From: Guadua angustifolia
Taxonomy: Eukaryota > Streptophyta > Magnoliopsida > Poales > Poaceae
Assembly (NCBI GenBank): GCA_036346375.1
Contig: CM070517.1
Span: forward strand, 45,170,200 to 45,234,199
DNA length: 64,000 nucleotides
Direction: 5' to 3'
Shown here one piece after another: positions 1-11,848 of the stretch (within the stretch, counting starts at the first letter, position 1; each line of letters starts with the position of its first letter). Made by a program: the position numbers and the translations under genes. Below the pieces are notes generated by a model, which saw only the letters and a list, made by a program, of their open reading frames with translations, was not told the DNA's origin and did not search any database.

Positions 1-1753
1 TAGTTATTTGCTTTATTTCCGTTGATCGACGTGTAGAACCCGACGTTGTCGATTCCGTCATCGCCTCCATTATCCTCGATCCTCGCCTTCATCGTAATCA
101 GTGATTAAGCAAGGCAAGCATCCTTTGACCATATTGATCCCAGTATTTTATATTCCTTTTGTTCATCAAATTGTTTCATGCATGCGGTTATTTTGTATGA
201 ATCTGCTATCTTGTGGTTTTGGTAGTTATACCTGTTGTCTCGTGATTCTCCTTTGATGAATATGAAATGTGAACCTTGATAACCTTAGATTAAGGTTAGG
301 CGTTACTTAATGTCATCATGGGTATATGCGTTCATATTATTCATGCTTAGCCATGCTTTAGAATCAGCAATGTACATGATCAAAGCAACATTTGTTTCCT
401 GAAAACCTTGGAAATGGCACTATTGGTGGTGGGTAATTTGATTAAAAACCCAAAATGAAACTATGCTTTGATGCGGGCGATTATTGGCAATAGCCGGTTG
501 TGCTGAAAGGAATTGCACGTAGTGTAGGGTGAAGTGTCGCCCGTGTCACAACTAAGGACCGAACATCGTGTTGTATGAACCAAGAAAATCCGTACAAACC
601 ACGAGGGTGAGAATGGGGTAGCCTTAGCTTATTAAATTGTTTAGACATGGCTTTGCTCATTGGTAGGCGGGAGCTAGCGGAGGCATTCCGGTACGGATTG
701 CTTGTGAGGGGCTTCCATGCAGTTCGTATGGGTAATTGCCTGGCCGGTGCAACGGTGTACGCCTTGCCATGGACAGAGACGTTATGTTGGTGTACTGAAA
801 GTGGATCCACGGCTTGGGTGAGTGTCTTTGTTTTCAGGGCGAGGGTTAACGTCCCGGGCTGGGGTAGTAAAGCCTTGTCTAGGAATTTAATGACTATGTA
901 TGATCGCTCATTCGCATACTCTTGTATGGCGATCCACGGCTGACATGGTGAGTTGATCATTCCTTGTGGGTACAGTTGTACACCTCTGCAGAGTTTAAAT
1001 CTAATTGATTAGCCGTACCCGCGGTCATGGGTATCTTGGTGAACTTGCACGAGTTAAATGTTTTATTGTTTCCAAAAGGGTTTATTTTACAAGTTAGCTT
1101 ACCCCACAGATGACCCAATACTATACCATGTGTTGGCAAGTATTGGTATCAGCTGTTGTGCCCTGTGTGGACAAGGAACTGGATATATGCCATGTGATGG
1201 CAATGGTCGATTCGAACTCACGTCATGGAGGACGGTGAGTGTTATTTATGATTTACTTATTTGTTATCAGTGAATCTCGCTCTTTTAAATTCCGTTTGCA
1301 AATAACTTGATTTACAAATTCAAATTCGCTTTATGCAAATTAACTGTAGTAGCTTCCTTTGAAAAGGCCTGCATATATGATAGGTTTTGCTCAAGTCTTG
1401 CTGAGTACGTAAAGTACTCACCCTTGCTTAATTATTATGTAGGTGGATGAGAATGCAAAGCTTCGAGTCTCCTTTAAATCGCAGAGTTACGGATTTTCTT
1501 GGCGTGTTTTCGTCTGAAGTTTATGCAGGTCGGGTTACTGCTGGGAATGGATGGGCAAACTACGAGACATTGCTTCTTTTCCTGCTATATTTCTCTGAGT
1601 TGTAATATTTATGTAATAATCATTTCCGCTTAATTATTATTATTGTATGGTTGTGATTTCCAATTGTTGTAAACATGTGAGTGCTAGCTCTTGATCCGAG
1701 GGAATAGCACAGTAATCACATGGAGGTTCTGTTCTTCCGAACGGGTCTCACAT
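1..1753 (+). repeat. Gypsy-type LTR remnant (solo or truncated)
   Basis: No coding frame of note. The stretch has signatures that recur in the gypsy LTRs at 40-44 kb of this window: a CTCTGCAGAG box (984-993) beside a 'pyrimidine-AGCCGTACCCGCGGTC' block, and the near-palindrome TGAGTACGTAAAGTACTCA at 1402-1420. These are typical of grass gypsy LTRs. Here they read on the plus strand, opposite to those at 40-44 kb. The right end is placed near GGGTCTCACA (about 1753), because LINE-like sequence follows. The left end lies outside the window. No primer-binding site or polypurine tract was identified, so I cannot tell a solo LTR from a truncated element. Confidence 0.5.
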
Positions 1754-2984
1754 TCTTGTCCCCCGCAACTGAGATCACTACCTCTTGACCTTTAATGTCG
1801 GTTTCCTCGTCAAGATTTCGATAATCTGGGTTGCGAGAAACGCTTCAAAGTGTCTATTCGAGATAGCAACACTTTATATCGATGTGAGTTCTCTGGATTT
1901 AACCAAGCTATTCAATATTTCTCTGGTTTCTCCAATGATTCTAAACCCGACGCCAAGGCTTGAAATATTTGCTCAAAGACACGTCGGATTACAACTCTCG
2001 GCGAAGTTTCCTAAAATGCACGCCATAATATAGGCCACCCTCTTGCTTTGCGAACCCTCACAACAAAGATTACTATGGTTTTGAAAGGAAAAGGAAAGCC
2101 CCAAAGGTTCCTAATAACTCTCCTTCCAATTCTTTACTTGATTCTTGGGTTGATGTTCCAATTCATAGCATAGTCTCCTCCGGTTCGGGAGGAGCAAGAG
2201 GTGGAGGAGAAATACAAGGGCCTTCGCCAACCAAGCGTTGCCACCTTGTTGAAGAGTCGGAGAAGGGCTTTTGACCCTGATCTCCTGCTAGCCTCTCTCC
2301 AAAGGGTATTTCTCAACATTCGACTGTTCTACTTCTAATCCTCAACCGTAAATCTGTTCCCAACTATTAAGGATATTGACAAACTCAGAATAACACTCCC
2401 TATATCTATATATGCTCTTCGAAAGTGGGGATTCGGTGTGGGCTTCCCCGAGGAGGTGGCCGTGGACATTTTGGTTGAAGGATGAAGTTCAAAATGAAGG
2501 TCTTCCACGAAAGTGGATTGCAATGAGAGTCTTCGACCTCACTTTTGTTCTACTTATCTGTTTTAGTTGTTATAATTGTTTTGCATCTTCCTTGTGCGGC
2601 CTTCTTGAGGACAATTTGTGTTGTCATTACTCTTTTGGAATCATGCTATGGTTGATGATAGTTGGGATGTTTCAATTATGGTCCTGGTCATTAATGTGGC
2701 TTTTATGCATTTGGTTGAAATCTCCTTCTATTCAGTTTGGAGTGTCACTCTAGTTTCGCAATATCGGGCCAACATTTGGATCAGCGAGGCTTGTCACCAT
2801 GGAAACTTCCACCGGGTTGTTTCGGTCTCTTGACCGCTCCCTTTCCTCATTGTTCAAACTTATGGTTGCTTTTGGTCCCCACTTCAATTTGCCCTAGTGG
2901 AACCCATTTCCCATTGTTGCGGTCTGATTCTGCCATTCCTTCACCCATCTTGATCCTCATGTCACTAAACAATTCCAGCGTAAT

Positions 2985-3500
2985 TGGAGTGTCTGAATTG
3001 GAATGTCGGGGCTTGCATGATCCTAACAAATGTAACCTCCTCGAGCTAAGATTCGTGAAGTGGGCTGTTCAATTATCTCGTATTCAAGAAACTAAAAGGT
3101 CCTAATTAATCACACTATTCTCAAAAGCTTTGCCCCAAGAAATTCAATCAATTTGCTTTCTATCCTTCTAATGGTGCTTCGGTGGTATTCTTATTGCTTG
3201 ACTGGCGCCACCCTCTTGGGTGAAGTTACCTTTAGCTCTCGGTTTGCTCGACCGTTAGGTTTACTTCAAAATTCAATGGACAAGTCTGGTCCTTATCCTC
3301 TGCTTATGGCCCTGCTCAGTCAGGTAAAATTGAATTCTTAATCGGTCATTCAACCTTTGTTTTAATGATGCCGATGATCTGATCTTCATGGGCGACTTCA
3401 ACTTATATAGATCCCTCGGAGATGTAAATAAGAGTGGTGGCGATATGCCGATGCTCATTTATTTGATGACCTCATTAACTCCCTTGGGCTCATCGAAATT
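2985..3500 (+). pseudogene. LINE ORF2 endonuclease remnant
   Basis: The frame at 2737-3105 reads LECRGLHDPNKCNLLELR then LSRIQETK. This matches the opening of plant LINE apurinic endonucleases (W-NCRGL...K...IQETK). Further downstream, in another frame, GDFN (about 3390-3400) resembles the conserved D/N catalytic block of the same domain. Frameshifts separate the motifs, so no active enzyme is made. The domain would nick target DNA to prime reverse transcription. Confidence 0.7.
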
Positions 3501-4094
3501 CCCTCAAGGGCGAAAAATTTACTTGGAGCAACATGCAAAATGACCCCTATTAGAACAGCTTGATTGGTGTTTCACTTACCTCATTGGACCTTGTCTTTTC
3601 CTGGAACCCTTTGGCTCCCTCTCTCCAGAACCATGTCGGATCACATTCCGTGTCTAGCGCAATTTCAAACCCACATTCCAAAGACTCATATCTTCAGATT
3701 TGAAAATTCGTGGCTAGAGAGATCTAATTTTCAAGACATGATTGCAAACTCTTGGAGTGGTCCCTCTTCTTCTTCGATTTGTTCAGCTTACAACATTAAG
3801 TTCAAGCTTCAAAGACTCGATCCCACGAACAAATGGAAAATAAATATCTCCCGCCTAAAAGACCAGATCCTCGTGACTTTGTAGTGATTCCATTCATGTT
3901 CTTGATAAGATTGAGGATTTCAGACCCTCTTTATCCAGAAAGAAACTTCAGAAGATCATTAAAGCTCACCTCACCCACCTTCTTGCCATACAAAATGCTT
4001 CTGGAAGAATCGATGGTCTATTCGATGGATTCAGCTCGGGGATGAAAATACTAAATTTTTTCACGCCAAAGCCACTGAAAGATACCGGCTAAAC

Positions 4095-5260
4095 TTGATC
4101 ACTTCTCTTTCTAATGATAATGGTGATATTTTATATGATCACAACACGAAAGCTTCTTTGTTATTTAACACCTTTTTCGCAAGAATGGGGTTCTCAGAGG
4201 ACCCTCCAATGATCTTCGATCTTCAGGATATTGTTCATCAAGTGGAGAGCCTTGACTGTTTGATCTCGCCTTTCTCAATCAAGAAGTTGATGATGTGGTC
4301 TCGTCTTTCCGAACTAACAGTGCCCCCGGTCCTGATGGTTTCAATGGCCAGTTTTACAAATCTTGTTGGCACATTATTAAAAATGACATCTATAAGCTTT
4401 TCTCTGACTTCCAAGACGGATGCATTGACATTTCTTCCATCAACCAATCCTTTATTGTTCGATTCCCAAGGTCAGAACCCCGAGTCCCCAATGACTTCAG
4501 CCTATTTCTTTGCTAAACCAAAATGTCAAAATTATCACTAAGATCTTGGCCAAGACTTAACTCGCTTATCAACTCTATTATCCATAGAAATCAAGATGGG
4601 TTTATAAGAGGAGATCTATTCAAGACTGTCTTGCTTGGACTTTTGAATACATTCACCTATGTCACTCTTCTAAGCGTAAAATCGTCCTCATCAAGCTTGA
4701 TTTTGCCAAGGCCTTTGACACCATTGAACATGGTGCCATTGTTAACATGTTCAAAGCCTTGGGCTTCCGGTTAAATGGCTCTCCGGATATCCCAAATCCT
4801 CGCCTCGCTTCTACCTCCATCCTCCTTAACAATGTGCGGGACCTTCATTCAAATGTCTTTGCCGTGGGGTTCGTCAAGGAGATCCTCTTTCTCCTCTTCT
4901 TTTTGCGGTGGCACGATCCGCTTCAACACATCCTTATGAGCTAGGCTAATGGGGTCCTCTCTTCCCTATCATTAGGGCCTCATCTTGATTTCCGGTGGTT
5001 CAATATGCCGATGATACGATTATCTTCGTCAAGGGTGCGAAGGAAGTTTTCAAACTCAAATGCCTCTTGCAATCTTTTTTGCATCGCCACCGCCTTAAAA
5101 TTAATTATTCCAAATCTGTATGCTTCCGATCAACGCATCGATCTTGATGTCGATCTTCGGCCGGCACTTTTGGTTGCAAAAGGAGCACTTCCGCTCACCT
5201 ACCGGGTCTCCCAATGGGTTTATCTAGACCTCGCATTAAAGACTTCGACCCTTTAATCAA
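4095..5260 (+). pseudogene. LINE ORF2 reverse transcriptase remnant
   Basis: Three landmarks of LINE reverse transcriptase are visible in different frames. The first is FRTNSAPGPDGFNGQFYK at about 4310-4365 (the PGPDG fingers motif). The second is LDFAKAFDTIEH at 4696-4731, whose D-x-x-K-A-F-D is the palm motif A. The third is QYADD at 5001-5015, the catalytic motif C. Between them the frame shifts repeatedly, for example at about 4520, 4640 and 4750. The order and spacing agree with an L1-type RT. It is a pseudogene copy of the element's own polymerase. Confidence 0.82.
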
Positions 5261-5477
5261 GAAGATTAACGTAAGAATCACTACTTTCTCTTCTTTCTTA
5301 TCTTATGGGGGCGTCGCAATTGGTTAACTCTGTTTTATCCTCCATGTCTTCTTACTCTATGTGTTCTCTGAGAGTTCCTTTTGCGGTCATCAATGTAATT
5401 GATAAGGCTAGGAAGATCTCACTGTGGGGCAAAAATGAAGTTAATGGGAGGAGTAAGTCTCGGTTTCTTGGCAAAAA

Positions 5478-6522
5478 GTGTGTTTGCCAAAAAGCAAAGG
5501 AGGATTGGGTGTCATTAACTTGAGGCTGTATAACTCATCTTTATTGCTTAAATTCCTTCATAAATTCTACAACAAAAAAGGCATTCCTTGGGTTCACTTG
5601 ATTTGGCGCTCTTATTATCAATCCCAACTTCCGATGGATTCTCAGCCTAAAGGGTCATTTTGGTGGAAGGATGTCTTATCTCTTTTGGTTTGTTTCAAGG
5701 GTATTGCTAATTGCCGGATTGGCCGAGGTGATACTGCTATCTTCTGGGAAGATGTTTGGAATCAAATGCATATGAAGTCGACATACCATCATCTGTTCTC
5801 TTTTGCTAAAGATGATAAGATCAGTGTTGCCTCTTTCCTTAATCATCCCGGGATATCTAGGCTTTTCCATTTGCCTATTTCCGACCTTGCTTTCCTAGAA
5901 CTCCAAGCTTTGCACTCCAAGATTTCTTCTCTTCACCGTTCTTGACACCCATGATGAATGGCGGTACATTTGGAAATCTAAGGATTACTCTTGACAGGTT
6001 CTACAAATGGAGTTTCGAAATATCTCTGTTCACAATACTATTCGTTGGATCTGGAAGGCAAAGTGTTCCACTAAACTCAAAGTCTTCACTTGGCTGATGT
6101 GTCTAGACAGGTTAAACACTCGCAATCTCCTCAAACGGAAAAATTGCCTCATTCAAGGAAATAATTACAATTGTGTTCTTTGTAATCACAACTTTGAAGA
6201 AACCAGGGATCACCTCTTCTTCTCCTGCCCTTTTGCTACTTCATGCTGGAATGCCTTGGGCATTCCCTGGGATCTCAATGTGGACTTCCTCCAGAGAATC
6301 AGTGATGCTGCTTTGTCAATCACCGAACCTTTCTTCTTCGACGTCTTCATGATCGCGGCTTGGGGGCTTTGGAAGTCTCGTAATGATCGCATCTTTAGAG
6401 CCAAGCCTCCCTACTTTCAAGCTTGGAAAGATGGATTCCTGGCAGAATTACATCTTCAATCTTTTAGACTTTTGGACCATTGTAAATCTTCGCTTACTGC
6501 CTGGGGTTCTAAATTCTCTTAA
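5478..6522 (+). pseudogene. LINE ORF2 C-terminus with zf-RVT domain
   Basis: Two longer frames survive. The first (5478-5945) starts KSKGGLGVINLRLYNSSLL, the usual 'GGLG..L..N.ALL.KW' linker after the RT, and continues to RIGRGDTAIFWEDVW. The second (6007-6522) carries the zf-RVT domain: IRWIWKAKCSTKLKVFTWL, LCNHNFEETRDHLFFSCPF and CWNALGIPW. Its Cys/His set is C-x2-C...H...C. One frameshift or stop near 5945-6005 separates the frames. The second frame ends in TAA at 6520, followed by a T-rich 3' untranslated region, a polyadenylation signal and poly(A). Confidence 0.8.
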
Positions 6523-6691
6523 CTTTCTCTCCTTTTTTTGAGCTGGCTCCTCACCAGCTCTCTTTCTTCTCTTTTTCCATTTTTTCCGTTTCTCTTTCTC
6601 CTTTTCTCTTTCTCCTTCTCTGTTTTGCTTTGCCCTCCTTATTAATAAAATTTCAATAGGAGCTTCCCCTATTGTTTCTGCCTTAAAAAAA

Positions 6692-6843
6692 ATACTTTGT
6701 GTGGATGGTAATAAATAAACACATATGGTTGAGAGAGAATATACAGGGATATAGAAGGAAAGGTCTCATTAAATCTGCACGCATGCCTTATATTTGTGAA
6801 CAAGACCATTTAAAAATAAACCTTATAAAAGTGAACGGAGGAG
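6692..6843 (+). mobile_element. Right half of a Stowaway-like MITE
   Basis: This is nearly identical to 19397-19549, the right half of the complete MITE downstream of the open RLP gene. It ends in the MITE terminal inverted repeat (GTGAACGGAG-GAG, one G short) followed by the TA target duplication. The left half is missing; the LINE poly(A) sits where it should be. The matching left half is found instead at 8563-8680. Confidence 0.75.
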
Positions 6844-7618
6844 TAATCCACAATAAGACTTTAGGAAAAATACTTTATAAAGAAGAACCAATATAAGAGG
6901 GTGTTGGCGCTAAAAAGAGACAAACGGCCTCAACACTTGTAAATATCGGGTTTACCTGGTTCAAGGCGTTTCAGCCGATTTGATCTTGCAATCGGCAAGA
7001 TGAGAAATCCAAACAGTTGTTATAGCCAATTAGATGTTTGATAAAGATAAATCTAAGTAGCCTATTACAGCCGATTCGATAATTGATAAAGGTATTCCGT
7101 GGAATGGAAGCATAGTATAGTACTTTTTTGCGGCGGAATAGTACTTCCGTGATACTGCTACAATATTTCAACGGCACTGTTGCGCGGAATGGGGCTATTT
7201 TTGCCAATTTTTTTTTGAAAGGTACTATTTTTTTTAAAAAAAAAGGAAGGGACCAGATGAGTATTCAGTTCCTCAACATAAGCCAAAAGGACTTTGCTCT
7301 ACTATGATCTCCCCAGCTTTTCTGTTTTCCTGCATGTACTCCAGGTCAAAGTGCTCCATCACAACAACAGGCTTCAAAAGACAGCATTTCTATCAACACA
7401 TCCCAATTCTTGTAACTATAGGCCTCCATCCCTTCTTTGCTCTAAAGACTTCAGCTCCTAGCAGCTCCAGAATTCTTGCTCCTTGTTTGATAGCTTCCTG
7501 ATTTGTTTCCTTTATCTGTAATTGAGCTTAGGAATTCAACCAATAACAAATCAAAAAAATAAAACTAATGAGATCTGAAGGCAACTTTGTTTTTAGCTAA
7601 AAGAACTGAAATGTGTGG
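6844..7618. repeat. RLP 3'-flank module, copy D1
   Basis: This is the first of three copies of a module that follows RLP genes in this window; the others are 8681-9860 and 19550-21150. Recognisable blocks are TCAGCCGATTTGATCTTGCA, a G+C-poor tract with poly(T)/poly(A), and CTCAACATAAGCCAAAAGGAC. Short frames inside (for example 7304-7501) recur in all copies, but they drift and look non-coding. The module ends abruptly at GAAATGTGTGGGA, where RLP coding sequence begins. Confidence 0.75.
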
Positions 7619-8254
7619 GAATCTGACTGTGATCATGAAGGGGGCAGAACGTTATTATGAGGACGAAATTTATGACATGGTGAGCATCGACTTATCATCG
7701 AACTACCTAACTGGTGAAATTCCAGAAGATATAGCCTCTCTTGATGCAGTTATAAATTTGAATTTATCAAGGAATTACTTGAGTGGAAAAATTCCAAACA
7801 GGATTGGGATCATGCAGTCATTGGAATCACTGGACCTCTCGAGGAACAAACTTTATGGAGAAATCCCACCAGGCCTGTCAAATCTAACATACTTAAGCTA
7901 CGTGGACTTGTCTTACAACAACCTCACAGGACGGATACCAGCAGGCCGTCAGCTTGACACCCTCTACACAGAAAACCCATCTATGTACAACGGCAACGAT
8001 GGTTTTTGTGGACCTCCTCTTCAGAAGAATTGCTCAGACGTCGATAGTGCATCAAAGCATGGTGTTCACAGTGAAAGAGATTCTGAGCGAAATTTCTTTT
8101 ACTTTGGACTTGGATTATGATTTGTTGTTGGTCTCTGGGTGGTGTTTTGTGCCATCTTATTCAAGAAATCATGGAGGATTGCTTATTTCTGCCTCTTCGA
8201 CAAGGTATATAACAAAGTGTATGTGCGTGTCGTCGTTAGGTTGGCTACGCATTA
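7619..8254 (+). pseudogene. RLP pseudogene, C-terminal fragment (copy A)
   Basis: This is the C-terminal third of an LRR receptor-like protein, about 90% or more alike to residues 470-650 of the open copy at 16904-18940. It holds the end of the island domain (NLTVIMKGAERYYED), four LRRs (LTGEIPEDIASL to NNLTGRIPAGRQ) and the C-terminal cap with NPSMYNGNDGFCG. No start, signal peptide or LRRNT is present; the first in-frame ATG (7587) lies in the upstream repeat. A GGA-to-TGA change stops the frame at 8118-8120, inside the transmembrane segment. The tail can still be read beyond the stop. RLPs are cell-surface immune or developmental receptors without a kinase. This copy cannot make one. Confidence 0.88.
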
Positions 8255-8562
8255 AGCAATTGGCAAGATTGGCTTGATAGGCAATTGCAAATTAAGTCTA
8301 AAAAAGTGAATAATGTTCAGTTTGTGGCTTGGTGCCATGGTACGTACTTCCACTACGACTAGCTAGCGCTATGAATTAAATGAAGGTGAAGATGGTCTTT
8401 GTTTAGTTGTGTATGTTGTTTTGCTTAATTCATGTGATGTATGTACACTATCGGTTTGTACTCTCTTCTTTTTTTAGAACCACTATCAGTTTGTACTCGT
8501 GGTGATTGGTGAAGAGCCACGGAATGAATGCTGCGTCAATCCAACCATATTTGTGCTTGTTA
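8255..8562. other. RLP 3' flank of copy A
   Basis: This untranslated and flanking sequence is collinear with 18956-19270 behind the open RLP copy and with 50190-50469 behind copy D. The AATAAA polyadenylation signal of the other two copies reads AATTAAAT here. No gene was seen. Confidence 0.7.
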
Positions 8563-8680
8563 CTCCCTCCGTTCATTTTTATTGGACGTATTTTCACTTT
8601 GCATAAGGATTAAGATTGTGTTAAAATTGGGAAAGATATAAGAGAAAATAACTAAGATACCCCTACTTAATTGTCTTCAA
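8563..8680 (+). mobile_element. Left half of a Stowaway-like MITE
   Basis: It begins after TA with the terminal repeat CTCCCTCCGTTCA and matches 19271-19385 of the complete element. It stops at TTGTCTTCAA, where sequence equivalent to 19642 onward follows. About 255 bp are missing relative to the complete locus. The short word TCAA occurs at both edges of the gap in the complete copy, as expected for deletion at microhomology. Confidence 0.75.
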
Positions 8681-9860
8681 CACACGCAAACATCGGGTTT
8701 ACCAGGATCAAGGCGTGTCAGCCGATTCGATCCTACAATTGGCAAGATGAGAAATCCAAACAGCTATTATAACCAATTAGATGTTTGATAAAGATAAATC
8801 TAAGCAACCAATTATAGCCGATTCAATAATTGATAAAGGTATTCCGCAGAATTGGAGTATAGAATAGTACTTTTCTATGGTGGAATAGTACTTCAGTTAT
8901 ACTGTAGCATGAAACAATACTTCAGCGGCACTGTTGCACGGAATGGGCTATTTTTGAAAAAAAAATGGAAGGGTACTTTTTTTAAAAAAAGGAAAGGACC
9001 TGATGAGTATTCAGTCCCTCAACATAAGCCAAAAGGACTTTGCTCTACTATGATCTCCCCAGCCTTTCTGTTTTCCTGCATGTACTCCAGGTCAAAGTGC
9101 TCCATGATCCATCACAACAACAGGCTTCAAAAGACGGCATTTCTATCAACACATCCCAATTCTTGTAACTCTAGGCCTCCATCCCTTCTTTACTTGAAAG
9201 ACTTCAGCTCCTAGCAGCTCCAGAATTCTTGCTCCCTGTTTGATAGCTTCCTGATTTGTCTCCTTTATCTGTAATTGAGCTTAGGAATTCAACCAATAAC
9301 AAATCAAAAAAATAAAACTAATGAGATATGAAGGCAACTTTGTTTTTTAGCTAAAAGAACTGAAATGTGTGGGATCCCATTAGCTCGATCTGATGCCTAT
9401 GGTTTTATGTTCTCCGGATGAATGTTCGTTATGAATTACATTCTCTGACTCAAACTTTGTAGTTTGGTTTCTGGTAATAGAAATCGGGTGCTTCTGAGAA
9501 GTGCTTCAATGTTTTCCCTCCCAATACAAGTTGCACAAATCTTAAAACAAACGAAGGAGTAAATAATCGTCATCTACCATCCATTCATGTTTTAATATTT
9601 GTGCAACTGTCAAAAAGAAAAGTATAGAAGCGCCTCTCTTTTTTAATCAATTTTTTTCCTAGCTGATTTTTTTGGATGATCTTTTTCGCAACTGTGATTT
9701 TTTCCCCATTTTTTAGGCGATGAACTCCGAATGGAAAAATCAGTATACGCCGTATCATCCATGACAGGCAATTGATCGACTAATGACGAACCTTCGCGCA
9801 AATTCAAAAGTTACTGCTCTAAAGTCGTAGTCTCGTAGATAGCCAGCGGCCGAACTCTGG
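8681..9860. repeat. RLP 3'-flank module, copy D2
   Basis: This is the second copy of the module, collinear with 19640-21150. Relative to that copy it lacks the segment between two GTAGAT words (about 20914-21131) and a shorter block after CAAAAGTT. The 120-aa frame at 8852-9214 spans the module but is not conserved as a frame in the other copies, so I treat it as non-coding. Confidence 0.72.
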
Positions 9861-10380
9861 TTAATCTCAAGAAATCACTAGAACCTCAATTTTGAATTTA
9901 AAAAGTCATATCAAAACAATTAAGTATGAAATGAAAGCAAATTAATGGATCTTAACTAACAACAGTAATATTGTCAGGATTAAATAAAACTATTCCAACA
10001 TTATCTCAGCCTGAAAATTTTATATTTTCTTCTGGATGGATAAATACATCAACAGTATAAATATTAAAAATTAATAACCAATTTTGATATATTTAAAAAT
10101 TCAATTGCCGAAAGGCTAAAAATCCAAAAATTAGGATACCAGAATTTTTATAACTTAAATACAAAATATATCAATTTGAAAATTTTACTAAAGGAGTATA
10201 TGGCTAGGAGGAACTCCTATAAAAATTTTCAAAAAGTTTTGATAAGATATAAACTTCTAGAAAATTTTAAAACAGAAAACATAATTTGAAGGGCTACGCT
10301 GTCCATCGTGTGATGAGGCAGTTTGGCCTCTGACAGTGTTCCTGTGCACGCATTTAATGCAGTCCCCACCCGCACCACGC
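9861..10380. other. AT-rich spacer, no gene seen
   Basis: A+T-rich sequence with many ATTTT/AAAAT runs. I see no repeat boundary, frame or RNA gene I can support. Confidence 0.5.
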
Positions 10381-11234
10381 GTAAGTTCCTGTGACGATGT
10401 TTTCATAATTATTACTTGTAATGCCATGTAATAACGCTATATTTATTTCTTACCCACAGCACTGAGAAAGAGCGCACTGACCACAGCACGCACGTATGGT
10501 GCCTTGGGTCATGCGAGTGGGGAGGAGCCCTCGAGGATGTCTCGCCGAGGTGCGCACAGACGACCATGGACGTCATGCATGCATACATTCACGAGTGGTA
10601 CACTCCCGGACTCGCTGCGTTTGAGTGCGTGTCGACCCGATCCTCCTACACACATTCCCAAGGTGGCAGACACGTACCCCGCCCATATGGACTCGGCGGC
10701 GCACACTTTGGTACGTTGCGTCATACATTCGATGTAATCTTAGTGATTCGTGATTTATTTTGCTAACTAATTCGTAATTCACTTGGCGGTGATGTTGTGC
10801 TCCATCACCACAAATGAGTTCGAGGCTTATATACTCGGCTGACCTCCAGAGTCGAGGTGACGAGACAGGAGGTCACCACTTACGTCGGGAGGTTTCTGGA
10901 CGCCTCGAGACACGCCCTCGAGTTGTCGGGATACCGCGTCCCTACCGACGCAGCTTAGGGCGTGCCGCTTAGGGGCGGCAGGGGTGCAGCAGGTACATCT
11001 TCGCACGCTACCGTCCCGCAGGCTGCGAGAGGGCACGCTGTCGGTGAGTACTGGGATGCACTGTTCACGTGTTACAATCGCGTATTACAATGCTCTAAAC
11101 AATTCATCGTTTGCTACAGCCCGCAGTACGTTTTTAGCACAAGACCAAGACTTGCTCTCGACGACTACGAGGACCGGGGTGATGACCCGACCGGTGGACT
11201 ACGAGGACCTCAGAGCGAGGTTCCTCGCCGGATG
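10381..11234 (+). pseudogene. Unrecognised spliced gene remnant
   Basis: I do not recognise this gene. It looks exonic. A GTAAGT...CCACAG intron (10381-10459) precedes an open stretch (10460-10710) that reads HVWCLGSCEWGGALEDVSPR and PRPYGLGGAHF and ends at a GTACGT donor. A further exon ends at a GTGAGT donor (11044). Its intron closes at CTACAG (11119), and the last exon reads STFLAQDQDLLSTTTRTGVM before TGA at 11232. The middle exon, including TYVGRFLDASRHALELSGYR, has an in-frame TAG near 10957. It lies 600 bp upstream of a GRF zinc-finger remnant on the same strand. It may be a transposon-carried or captured gene. Confidence 0.3.
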
Positions 11235-11569
11235 AGGTCAGGTCATCACAACAGACGGAGCGCCACCACCGACGATCCTACTCGGCCGCACGCGACGCCC
11301 AATTTAGGCCACAGAGGCCCCACCGTGCGCCGTCGCGATTGACGTACTCGCAGGCGAGTTCGAGGAGGAGGCCCCCGTAAGTGAGGCCGACAGTAGTTTC
11401 TTTTGATTTTGTTATTGGTAGTGTATTACGACTTAGTTGATCGCTTGAAATATGTTGCACGAACAATTGCATTCGCATTTTTGTAATTTAAATCTTATGT
11501 CCTTAGTTAATCCTTTCATCGATAGTAGCTTTGTCACACATCTATTACCTTTATCGATCAAACGACAAC

Positions 11570-11800
11570 ACTCTGCAAAGACGCTTCTCCGAGACCACAA
11601 CACGCCGCACCCCGCTTTTCGAAAGCGACAACCGCCAGCATCCCGCTTTTCAAACGACAACACGTGGTTTCGTCGTCGGCAGCTTCGGCAGAGGGTGACA
11701 CATCGTGCAACCTTTGACAGAGGGTGACAGGTCGTGCAACTTTGATGATGGGTGACACGTCGTGCAGCTTCTCACAGAGGAAGCCAGGCCATAAAAATGG
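11570..11800. repeat. Short tandem repeats upstream of the GRF remnant
   Basis: Two local repeat families are present. One has two copies of a CCGCTTTTC-(G)AAACGACAAC unit (about 11610-11665). The other has three copies of a roughly 33-bp unit built on GGGTGACA-(C/G)-(A/G)TCGTGCA (about 11690-11780). They end about 60 bp before a TATA box. Confidence 0.55.
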
Positions 11801-11840
11801 ACAAGTGTTGTAATTGTGTGGAGTAACCCCTCACCACCAC

Positions 11841-11848
11841 TATAAAAT
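11841..11848 (+). promoter_or_regulatory. TATA box of the GRF zinc-finger remnant
   Basis: TATAAAAT lies 83 bp before the ATG at 11924, in a plausible plant core-promoter context (start near 11870). Confidence 0.45.

Larger units (their letters stand above)
1754..6691 (+). mobile_element. Degenerate L1-type LINE (non-LTR retrotransposon)
   Basis: Broken reading frames in all three plus frames together spell a plant L1-type LINE. In order they give a possible ORF1 remnant (1785-2530), an AP-endonuclease start (about 2985-3105), a reverse transcriptase (about 4095-5260), and a C-terminal zf-RVT domain (6007-6522). There is an AATAAAA signal near 6645 and a poly(A) run at 6684-6691. Dozens of frameshifts and stops mean it is dead. 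The 3' end abuts the inside of a Stowaway MITE (6692 onward). The 5' boundary is uncertain, because I could not find the left MITE half or a target-site duplication there. Confidence 0.82.

Noticed and set aside
647..943. 98-aa plus frame and 159-aa minus frame at 481-960
   Set aside because: They overlap antisense inside an LTR-like region, and no domain is seen in either.
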